Below are positions 1 through 7,963 of a DNA stretch of 11,068 nucleotides, piece by piece. The notes beneath the pieces were generated by a model. It was not told where the DNA came from. It saw nothing but the letters and a program-made list of their open reading frames with translations, and ran no database searches. The stretch spans positions 1 to 11,068 of the forward strand of contig JALLAP010002373.1 in NCBI GenBank assembly GCA_036939355.1, written 5' to 3'. Each line of letters begins with the position of its first letter. Position 1 is the stretch's first letter. This stretch comes from Thalassiosira profunda (taxonomy: Eukaryota; Bacillariophyta; Thalassiosirophyceae; Thalassiosirales; Thalassiosiraceae). The position numbers were made by a program, and so were the translations under genes.

Positions 1-2
1 AG

Positions 3-2274
3 GACACTCGAGGATCAGCGGTGGCGACCTCTTCCAACAGCCCGCCACGTCGAAGTCGGGTTGCGTATCGCTCGCTGTTCAATTCCTCGTCCAACAGCGA
101 AAGCAAGCCATCGATCTCCTCGGTGGACCGGTGCAAACTGCTCTACCTGCCCCCGTCTGTCGTCGTATCAGATCACGTCCGTTGGGCCATCGGCATCCTA
201 TCACGCCTGATCGACGAGTACCCAGAACAGACGCGAGAATCCATCCTGACGAACATCGCGTCGGTGCCGCTCTTCGTGAAGTCGCTGCTGTTGATTCAAG
301 ATGATATGGAAGTGATGGAGTTGTTGAGCACCTCGCTGGTGAAGCATGTGGTGATGGACAAGCGTTCGATCAACGTTTGGTTGTGCGCCATGCTGACTGC
401 CGACTCAAGAGAGGTCAAGATGCGAGCTGTCACTTTTATGAGGCTGCTTTCAAGGTCGGTGGTCTGCACTGTATTTTGCCTTGTTGTCTGCTCCTCATCT
501 TCCTCATGCCACTTCTTGAATGCTTGCAGCCTGACTCTGCAGGACTTGGCAGGGAAATCGGCAAGCCCCGATCGATACTCGGAGAAGGAAGTCGAGAGAT
601 TCGCAACACTGAGAGACGGGACGTTCAACGCAGTGTACGTCATACCTGGAATCATTCCCGCAGTGCTCGAGTTGGGCGGACATACGATCGAGAAACTATC
701 CACAACCGCCGTCATGAAGTACCTTACCGACAGGACCATCCGGAAAGAGAACGTCTTCTTCGTCCTGATCACCGACTTCTTCTACTCCATCTTTCTGCTA
801 ATGGGCTATCGATTGAACGTGGAGTTTGTGCTGGCCTATCAAAACGTGGACGGGCCGGAGGTGTACAATGAACGGAGCTACATTTCCACCTCGACTTTAG
901 GGATGGCCGGGTACTTCTTGCTCAAAGAAGCATTGACTCTCCTGTCGCTCTACTTGACCTCGAGAAAGCTGGCGAAGCGTTACTGCCTGTCGGTCTTTAA
1001 GATCATCGACGTCGCAGCGGTTGCGTTGCTTGTCTTCAGCGAGGCGCTGCTCACTGTCGATCCGTCCTTCTTCCTCGATAACGACGGTTATGCTGCCAGC
1101 TTGACCATTGTGTTGCTGTGGCTCAAGGTGAGTGCATGCATTTGTGGCGTCTTTCTCTTTGCCTTCACTTGAGTCTCACGCGACCTTCGTGTGCAGTTGA
1201 TGGGCGCATTCAAGATCCTCAACGCCGCCTTCAGTCTCTTCCTGTACGCGGTCAACGAAGGTGAGCGTCGCTCTCTCTCGTCTTCTTTGTTCACATTCCT
1301 GTTCCGTCTCACCACGATGCACCATCTCAAACACCAGTGATCAAGGAGGTCCGGTGGTTTCTGCTATTTTTGATGATGGTGGTATTTATGTTCGCCGATG
1401 CAGCGTGAGTATCTCCTTCCTCTGAGATGCATCAAGCCTTTCATCTACCGAGCTAACATTCATGAACCACTTGTTTCACAGCCGCACCGTGGTTGCAGCG
1501 AGAGGAGACTGCCAGGTTATCAGCGAGGATGACTACATCACGCAAGAGTTTTGCTCGGACAACTTGCTCAGTGTCGTCACTCGGATGTACTCCGTGCTCG
1601 TTGGGGACGTGGCGTTGGAATACTTCCAGTCTTCGGATGCGCTGGTCACGGTCTTTGTCTTCTTCTCTTTCTTCTCCATCATCATCCTGCTGAACATCCT
1701 GATCGCCATCATCATCGATTCCTACGATAGCTCCAAACAACGGTCGCGCGAGATCTTTTACAGAGCGAGGATAGAATACGCAGCACATCTGGTGGCACGG
1801 AAACAGTTCTTGTCGCCGCGGCAGCGATCCGACTTTCACGTGGCCACCTACGTTCCGCAGAAAGTGCGCCTGGCGCTGCGGTTTGTGTACATGTTGGTGT
1901 CGGCACTGGCGTTCCTGTCCTTTCAGTATGGCTTCTTTGGCGCAGTGTACTTCATGACGCTCGAGAACAAGCAAGACTTCCGAATGATTCGGGCTCTGGT
2001 CATCATTTACATCTCTGTCGGTTCCGTTTTCAACGCTTACATCTTATCCGTGGTGACAATTGCATCGTGGGCCAAATACGACAAACAGTACAACCGATTG
2101 CATTGGCTGACGGACGATCGGCCCAGCACAGCGCGCAGGATGACGAAGAAGGGGGTTCGGTTCTTGGAGGTGGCGGTCAAGGGCTTCCACCGCATTCTGG
2201 GCTTCAACGCGGACAAAACTGTTGACCACGAAACAAATGATCTTGCGGAGAAGCAGTTGGGAGGGAGTTGGTGA
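3..2274 (+). CDS. TRP/polycystin-like cation channel, 5' partial, four introns
   Basis: Exons I join: <3-454, 530-1127, 1197-1260, 1338-1404, 1482-2274 (657 codons plus TGA). Introns are GT-AG, 75, 69, 77 and 77 nt. The frame is open to the left edge and the first candidate start (21) is GTG, so the N-terminus lies outside the window. Seen: a helical cytoplasmic part, then hydrophobic segments near nt 753-809, 900-959 and 996-1052, one spliced across 1092-1250, another near 1355-1395, a pore-like segment with LVGDV (1597-1611), and a long S6 (about 1642-1720) ending NILIAIIIDSY. Known: a pore motif of the LGD type followed by an S6 ending NxLIAIIxDxY is typical of polycystin/TRP channels, which are tetrameric cation channels in plasma or organelle membranes. 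Odd: two more hydrophobic segments follow S6 (1879-1956 and 1987-2067), then a short basic tail. Ion selectivity and gating cannot be read. The superfamily is fairly sure; the subfamily is not. Confidence 0.82.
455..529 (+). other. Stop-free 75-nt intron in the channel gene
   Basis: The donor is AAG|GTCGGT and the acceptor TTGCAG follows a pyrimidine-rich run. The intron is a multiple of three and has no in-frame stop, so the reading frame stays open through it. Splicing removes a Cys/Ser-rich stretch that fits poorly in the hydrophilic helical region and restores a continuous LLSSLTLQD sequence. I infer an intron; retention would insert 25 residues without a frameshift. Confidence 0.7.
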
Positions 2275-2319
2275 AAATGCAGGTGGAAGTGGAAGAGGCG
2301 TTCTGAGCAATCCTCCATC

Positions 2320-2978
2320 TTAGCATTGCGCTACAGATTGAACCCAGCAAAATGCTTGCCGCTCTTCTGTTGCGTGGAAACCCAACAGATCTCCTGTCAC
2401 CACTTTAGAGGCTTGCTTTGTTTGCTGCACTGAACCTGCGCCATGCTTCTTCAATGGTGCCCATCTCCGCTGTTCGTATTTGTCGCGGAAGAAATCGAGC
2501 CATTTCTCGTGAGAGGCATCTGGTGCTGGCAGATGCTTCATTGCCTCGACGCTTCCATACAACTCCTTCCCTCTATTGTTGCCCATCGCTCTCATTTGCT
2601 CTACTTCGTCGGGTGACCTGCAATACGCAACATTTGTTCTGGGGTCAGACGATATCGATACCAGACATCACACAGCATGGCAAATCAATGCAGGTCTCAC
2701 CAACGATAGGTCCCAGTACACCCTTTCGGCTTGCTGATGTGAGTGCCTAATGCTCGATGGAAGGAGCCGCACCTCATGCAGGTGAACACGCCCAGGTTAA
2801 CACTGGACCAAACCGTGCCTTGCGTTCCGCAGTCGGCGCAGCGCTTGTTCTCGGGCTGATTCCTGATCTTGTCCAGCTCCGCCTTTGCTGCGTCGAAATC
2901 CACCTCATCCTTGCGATACTGCTTCCCAAGCTTGGACGTCCACATCGCTACTTTGTTCTTGCACTTCTGGCCGCTCAT
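2320..2978 (-). CDS. ARF GTPase-activating protein, small SMAP/AGFG-like
   Basis: Exons 2978-2701 and 2617-2320, intron 2618-2700 (83 nt, GTGAGA...TTGCAG); 191 residues. It should stimulate GTP hydrolysis on ARF-family small GTPases in vesicle traffic at Golgi or endosome membranes. Seen: the ARF-GAP zinc finger C47-x2-C50-x16-C67-x2-C70-x4-R75, exactly the family signature, with R75 as the arginine finger, followed by GTHISK. Splicing restores the conserved W (W93, its codon split by the intron) and the SPDEVEQMRAMGN stretch, then a FFRDKYEQRRW segment that closes the domain. The start is the first ATG after an in-frame TAG 30 nt upstream. A 46-residue basic N-terminal helix precedes the finger, and only about 40 residues follow the domain, so no clathrin-box, ankyrin or PH region is present. 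Its stop is 45 bp from the stop of the convergent channel gene. Confidence 0.9.
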
Positions 2979-3189
2979 CCTTCTATCTCTCGGTCGAGGT
3001 ACATGCTATGCCATTGAAACAGAGTGCACGACTCTTGGTGTCGTGCACCGTCAGCAGTACATTGATAAGGTAGATATGGTAGAGGAGGCACTTACTTGAT
3101 CGTTGGTGCGAATTCATGACCAAGACCAAGTTCCACTAAGAGTCTCCGATTATGTTCAAAGTGCGATGACTATCTATTGTTTCTTTTGG
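2979..3189 (-). promoter_or_regulatory. ARF-GAP 5' region and lyase 3' end
   Basis: These 211 bp lie between the lyase stop and the ARF-GAP start and must hold the 3' end of one and the promoter/5'UTR of the other. On the minus strand there is a perfect donor GTAAGT (3095-3090) and a possible acceptor GGCATAG (ending 3006), which would make a 90-nt 5'UTR intron of the local size. A perfect 9-bp inverted repeat lies inside it. I see no clear TATA box. Confidence 0.4.
3024..3048. repeat. Perfect 9-bp inverted repeat with 7-nt loop
   Basis: The left arm GTGCACGAC (3024-3032) and right arm GTCGTGCAC (3040-3048) are exact reverse complements around the 7-nt spacer TCTTGGT. The element lies 46-70 nt upstream of the ARF-GAP ATG, so it would form a stable hairpin in the 5' leader (or in a 5'UTR intron), or serve as a dyad protein-binding site. 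The arms contain GTGCAC, itself a palindrome. Function is unknown. Confidence 0.6.
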
Positions 3190-5677
3190 TCACCACCAAG
3201 AAGGGCCAATGGCGCCTCCAACGTCAGCTGCACTCAAAGGACGAGAGGTCACTGCATCGCTCGATACTTCATCTGCGCCAACGTCCTTTGGATCCGCGCG
3301 AGGTTGGCCATCCATATCTGTGGCCACAAACGGGTAACTTCCTGCCGCGCCATCGATGCAGAGCGATCCAGAGCCCGGCCGATACAGACCGTCAGATGCG
3401 CCGAGGACAAGTCCAGGATCAGTTTGAGTGATACCAGATGGTACAGGATCAATACCAAGAGACACTCCGTCGCCGTACATGAGGTTACCCTCATATGCCA
3501 TGTTGTCCGGGGCATCTTCCTCGTTGATAATTGTGGTACCAGTGGTCGCAAAAACGGCGTTGTTGGCAATTGCTGAGTCCTTCACTTTGACTGTATTGCT
3601 GCTCGATCGCCACCCAATCCGGAACGCCTCCCTGCATTCGTAAATGGTGTTAAAGGCAACGGTCGCTCGCTCGACGGGGAAGTACTCGTTGAGCGCGCTG
3701 TTCTCGAGGCCATTGGCGAGGACCACTGCGGCCCTCGCGCTCGATCCTGTCAACCCACTGAAGTAGTTGTTGGTCACGACGTGATCGGAATCGATGATTC
3801 GCACGCCGCCCGAATCAGGTACGCCTCTGCCCAAAAAGAAGTTGCCATCCACAGTGTTGCCGCGCCCGTGGCGCAGGGTCAGCATACCCCGACAGCTGTC
3901 GAACGTATTACCGCTGAGCAAGTTGTCGCCGCTTTTCACCGAAATGATCTCAATTTCTCCATCGCACCTCTCGAACAGATTGTTGGAAACGACCGTCGAA
4001 GAATCGGAGAGAGACGTCGAACTGGTGCCGATACGGATCGTTTCCCACCCGTTATCCCCGCCTCCACTTGCAAAATCGCCAAAGTAGTTGTTCTCGATGA
4101 CATGATTGTCCGGCGTGTCGTCCGGGCGCCACACAATGAGAAGCGCGCCCACGTGGTTCTTCCCAGAGAAGTAGCAGTGGTCCACTGCGTTGTTGGTGCC
4201 GCGCAAATTGACCCAGCGTGTATCGGCGCCGCCATCGTCCGGGTTATAATCGATGATTGCAGTGTTGGTGAGGCGACAATGGTCCGCCAATTCCGACGAG
4301 CTTGTGCGGAATTCAATCACCCGCTCATTATTGGTCAGGCCACCAGAGGAGAACTTAAGACCGTCTACGACGAGGTAACTCCCGGAGATGCGCAGTTTCG
4401 AGGATCCAGTCAAAAGGACCGGCGTGCCCGGTGTGTCTGTAGTCAACGTGATGGGAGCATCCGCAGTGCCAGTTCCACGAAAGATGATATCCTGATCCGT
4501 CCACGGAGACGAGGTGGACATCAACAGGGTGTCGCCCGCAGCTGCATTGGACATGGCGATGCTGATTTCCTGCGCGCTGGCAACAGGATAAGCTTCGCCC
4601 GTCGGCTTGAGCATCAACATTGGATGAACGGTGTGTGAGATGTGCGCTCGCGTCTTTCCCAACGCAACAGTCAACAGCATTGCACTCACCTTCGTTGGCG
4701 ATCTCGTCGGGCTCTTTGACGGAGACACAGATGGAGACTCGGGGGGATTCGTTGCGGGGCTCTGCAGGCGTAAGATGTGCACATGACGTGATGAGAGCAA
4801 TATGCTTGGCTCACAACTGCCAACAGCTAGAATAGAAATGCACCCACCTTCGTCGGGTTATGCGTCGGTGATTCGGTCGGATTGTTCGTGGGAGACTGCA
4901 GGAACGGCAGTGCAGCGCGGAAAAGAGTCAGAGATGAGCTCCAAAGAAACAAAGACTAGGCTGCAATACTTTTGACTCACTTTGGTAGGAGATGCACTTG
5001 GGGGCCGGGATCCCACCGCCAGGCACGTCCCGGGCACAGCAACCGTGTAGGATCGGCACTTGTTCCCCTTCCCGCTGCAATCGTCGTCGCCCTGGCACAC
5101 GTTGTTCGGGTCGTCGAGCGGATCCTTGTTGCACTTCCGCACGCTCTGCGCTTGCCCGCACTCGTCGTCCGTCGCGCAGGTCGCTCCGGGCGAGCCTTCG
5201 CATTCGCAGAGGAGCCCGGGCGAGCAAGCGGACGCCTCGGCTGGACTCCGCGTGGGAGGGCGTGTGGGCGGCTGCGACGGCGACTGCGTCGGCGAGGGAG
5301 TCGATTCCGGGCCGCCGGGGCTCTGTGGAGATGCAAAGTGAATGTATGAGATTGATGTGCGATAGCAGTACATGAACATAGTTGAAAGTTGCAAGCACAC
5401 AAAATACCTCTGTTGGGCTCTTGGTCGGAGGATTCGTTGGCGGATCTGTCGGGCCGCCTACGGAGGGGGCGGCGCAACGGTCTCCATTGCACACAAGGTC
5501 GGGGCAGCACTGGGCCCGCCCATTGTTGGCGTCGCACGCCAACGCCTTCTGCCCCACGCCGGCGCAGCTTGGCGGCGCCAGCCGGCGTGGCGCGACGACG
5601 GCGCCGCGAAACGAACCAGTGCCGGCCGCTGGCGGCAGGGAGAGAAGGAGGAGGGCGGCCAGGTGGACGAGCAGCAT
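3190..5677 (-). CDS. Secreted PL6-family polysaccharide lyase with Cys-rich N-terminal modules
   Basis: Exons 5677-5408, 5322-4981, 4895-4848, 4761-4690, 4605-3190; introns 85, 85, 86 and 84 nt, all phase 0; 715 residues. Known: PL6 enzymes are parallel beta-helix lyases that cut alginate (or dermatan sulfate) by beta-elimination with Ca2+ at the active site. Seen: leader with hydrophobic core LAALLLLSL (residues 1-20); six-Cys module (38-68); Pro-Thr-Ser linker; ten-Cys module (about 123-192); three more linker segments (195-244); beta-helix 245-715 with repeated NNxF-type turns. E461 and E463 (GEIEI), K468 (VKS) and R489 (TLRHG) match chondroitinase B Glu243/Glu245/Lys250/Arg271 in identity and spacing. 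Substrate is undecided; alginate is likelier by family. The acceptor at 4606 is chosen because it keeps the PL6 start (VASAQE...GDT). Start is uncertain: in-frame ATGs at 5719 and 5812 also exist, the latter opening with a second signal-peptide-like leader. Confidence 0.88.
4690..5461 (-). repeat. Pro-Thr-Ser linker repeats spread over four exons
   Basis: Units of the form SPT/PPT/NPT recur at the end of exon 1 (5461-5408), the start (5322-5230) and end (5010-4981) of exon 2, all of the 48-nt exon 3, and all of the 72-nt exon 4. Exons 1-4 end in SPTE, SPTK, NPTK and SPTK directly before the GT donor, and exons 2, 3 and 4 begin with Ser-Pro directly after the AG. Such linkers are probably heavily O-glycosylated, extended spacers between secreted modules. 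The exon ends look like copies of one phase-0 unit. Confidence 0.75.
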
Positions 5678-5900
5678 GGTTGCCGATGGAGAACTCCGCC
5701 CTTGCAACTTGCACGGCATGATGCATGCATCGGGGGCGGCAGGCGGCAGTGTCGCCCCGAGTGCCGAGTGGCACAAAAGGCCTAGCAATCGCCAAATGGC
5801 TAGCCCCTTCATTTCGGCGATAAATAAATTCGTTGGCATTGGAAAGCACGCGCACGCACAAAACCCGCCCCGACCACACCAAGGCAAAGAAGCGCTCGAG
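5678..5900. promoter_or_regulatory. Shared divergent promoter of lyase and kinesin-13
   Basis: These 223 bp separate the chosen lyase ATG (minus) from the kinesin ATG (plus). The only AT-rich patch is GATAAATAAATT (5819-5830), a TATA-like element 71-82 nt upstream of the kinesin ATG. If it acts leftward, a start site about 30 nt away would fall inside the alternative lyase start at 5812 and favour 5677 or 5719. A 12-bp palindrome, GATGCATGCATC (5720-5731), holds two RY-type CATGCA cores. Confidence 0.4.
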
Positions 5901-7716
5901 ATGGCAGGCCGCAAGTCCCTCGCCGGGCCGGCGGTCCTCGCCGCCCGCTCGCCCAACGCTCTCTCTCCCAAAGATGCCACCCGCGCCCGCATCGAGAAGA
6001 TGGAGGCCGACCGCCGCGCCCGCCGGCGCCAAACCCAGCTCATCCGACAAACCCGCGCCGCAGAGGAGGAGCGCCACGCCGCCTCCGGGGAACACGGGGA
6101 CGGGGACTTCGTCGGCCTGGTAAAGCAGTGGCGGGAGGAGCACGCCCACCTCGCCCGGCCCCACGACAATAATGCATCCTCGGCAGCGAGCGACGAGAAA
6201 ATCTGCGTCTGCGTGCGCAAACGGCCGCTCAACCCGCGCGAAATCGCATCGGGCGACCACGACGCGGTCACCTGCCTCCATCCCACGGCGACGGTCCACA
6301 CGGCCAAATTTCGCGTCGACGGGATCAGCAAGTACTGCGACCACAACACGTTCGGGTTTGACCACGCGTTCGACGAGACGAGGAGTACGGAGGACGTGTA
6401 CGCGGCCACGGCGCGGCCGTTGGTCGATCACGTGTGCAACGGGGGGAGCGGCGGGGGCGGGGTGCCGCGGGCGACGGTGTTTGCGTACGGGCAGACGGGC
6501 AGGTGAGGTTGGACATTGTCTTCATTCGGTAGCAATGTCGTGTGTTATGCACAACTCACAACTTTTCTTCAGCGGGAAGACCCACACCATGGGGGGCATC
6601 CAGCAAATGGTCGCGGAAGACCTCTTTGCCACATTGGCGTCCAACGCCGGGTTCGACGCCGAGTGCTCCCTCGACAACACGTCCGTATCGATTGCCATCT
6701 TCGAGATTTACGGCGGGCGCATCCAGGACCTACTCAACGGCCGGAATCGATTGAAGGTGCTGGAGGACGGCAAGGGCCAGGTAGTCGTTTCTGGGCTGCG
6801 AGAGTTCGAGGCGGCCGGCCCCGAGGAGTTTCTCCAGCTCATCGAGCAGGGGCACGACAATCGCACCACCCACGCCACGGAGGCGAACGACGCCAGTTCT
6901 AGGAGCCACGCCATCTGCCAAGTTCTCTTCAGGGATAGGAACACCGGCAAGCTCCGCGGGAAACTCTCCCTCGTCGACCTCGCCGGCTCCGAGCGGGGGA
7001 GCGACACCAAATCCCACAACCGCCAGCGCCGCACCGAAAGCTCGGAGATCAACACCTCCCTCCTCGCCCTGAAAGAGTGCATCCGCGCCCTCGACACGGG
7101 CGGGCGCGTCCCGTACCGCCAATCGAAGCTCACGCTCATCTTGAAGGATTGCTTCGCGTCCAAGGCGGCGCGGACGGCGATGATCGCTACGCTCAGCCCC
7201 GGGAGCGGGAGTGCGGACCACACGGTGAACACGCTGCGGTACGCGGATCGGATCAAGGAGCGGAAGGTGGGAGATGAGTTCGCCCCGTCGAGCCGGTCGC
7301 CCAAGGCGGCGAAGAAGTCGCCGGTCCGGACGAAAGCTGTGGCTCCGGCCGTGGACGAGCGCGACGACTACCACGACGACTTTGACGAGCTGGACGAGAT
7401 CTTGGGCGGGGACGAACCGGCCGAGGCTGAGCCGCAGCTGTCCGACCTCGACAAAACTGTCCAGGAAATGCTGGCGCAGGAGGAAGAGCTGCTGAACGAG
7501 CACATGGAGTCGATCCACGCGAACGCCGAATTGCTGACGGAGGAGGGCGAGCTGCTCCAGGAGGTGCAGGGCGAGGACTATGATGTGGACGCGTACGCCA
7601 CGCGGCTGGGGGAGATCTTGGAGAAGAAGACAGTGCTGATTGGATCGCTGCGGGACCGGCTGGGATCGTACCGGGAGCTGCTGCGGAAGGAGGAAGAGCT
7701 GTCGGGGTTGCGCTAA
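5901..7716 (+). CDS. Kinesin-13 microtubule-depolymerising motor
   Basis: Exons 5901-6502 and 6573-7716, intron 6503-6572 (70 nt, GTGAGG...CTTCAG); 581 residues. Kinesin-13 proteins remove tubulin from microtubule ends and act at spindle poles, kinetochores or the flagellar base. Seen: a charged neck (about 25-85, RIEKMEADRRARRRQ), then a central motor (about 98-432) starting KICVCVRKRPLN; RVD128-130, equal to the kinesin-13 loop-2 KVD motif; P-loop GQTGSGKT (197-204), whose Ser codon is split by the intron; switch I NDASSRSH (306-313); switch II LVDLAGSER (334-342); the family-specific KEC (368-370); YRQSKLT (382-388). The acidic C-terminal tail with EEELLNEH and a closing coiled coil also fits kinesin-13. 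The start in GAGATGG is the last ATG before the neck; an in-frame ATG at 5797 would add 35 residues. A Gly-rich insert (GGSGGGG, 181-187) before the P-loop is unusual. The gene is markedly GC-rich. Confidence 0.95.
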
Positions 7717-7963
7717 CCATTTGATATCTAGTTGTTGTTAGATGGTCTGTATTGATCTTAGCCTCTCCAGCCTCCACAAGCGACCAATCTCCCCGGAAGA
7801 TGCATGCTACATAGCCCCCTTCACAGAACTCTCGAGAACAAAGTGGAGATAATTATTGTGTGCGCATCTCGAAGAGGCCATTACAGCTCAATAGCATCCC
7901 AGTGAAGAACAACGTTCACGAATGTGCACGATTTGGTTGGATTGGACCGAGGAACATCTTCTG
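7717..7963. other. Convergent 3' region of kinesin-13 and gene 5
   Basis: These 247 bp lie between two facing stop codons. They must contain both 3'UTRs. I see an AT-rich patch near 7850 (ATAATTATT) but no canonical AATAAA on either strand, and no coding potential or RNA gene. Confidence 0.4.

Noticed and set aside
21..23. GTG as start of the channel gene
   Set aside because: Eukaryotic genes rarely start at GTG, the frame is open upstream to the window edge, and no signal marks a start, so the gene is treated as 5' partial. The same holds for the GTG at 11052 in gene 7.
377..871. Plus-strand frame of 164 codons overlapping the channel gene
   Set aside because: It overlaps the channel exons in another frame and crosses the first intron, with no domain; it is a shadow.
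3781..4638. Plus-strand open frame of 285 codons
   Set aside because: It is antisense to the conserved PL6 catalytic exon, and its translation shows no motif or domain.
4570..4689. Alternative acceptor at 4570 for lyase intron 4 (120 nt)
   Set aside because: It keeps frame but removes the YPVASAQE stretch that matches the usual PL6 domain start, and it is longer than all other introns here.
4690..5461. CRISPR-like or microsatellite array suggested by repeating units
   Set aside because: The repetition is at the protein level (Pro-Thr-Ser) with varying DNA sequence and no constant direct repeat or spacers.
4848..5677. Lyase exons 1-3 as a separate small secreted gene
   Set aside because: Every junction joins in phase 0 with good GT-AG sites, intron sizes are uniform, and the linker pattern continues into exon 4 and the catalytic exon, so one gene explains the data better.
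5382..5900. N-terminal extension of the kinesin frame back to 5382
   Set aside because: The upstream frame overlaps antisense lyase exon 1 and codes for low-complexity Gly/Arg-rich sequence without kinesin similarity. The ATG at 5901 directly precedes the recognisable neck region.
4928..6431. Two long minus-strand open frames running from the lyase exons across the start of the kinesin gene
   Set aside because: They arise because the GC-rich DNA has few stop codons. The part over 5901-6431 is antisense to conserved kinesin sequence and shows no recognisable domain. Only the segments used as lyase exons 1 and 2 have coding character.
6730..7518. Minus-strand open frame of 262 codons
   Set aside because: It is the mirror of kinesin motor and tail codons with GC-rich third positions; no independent evidence supports it.
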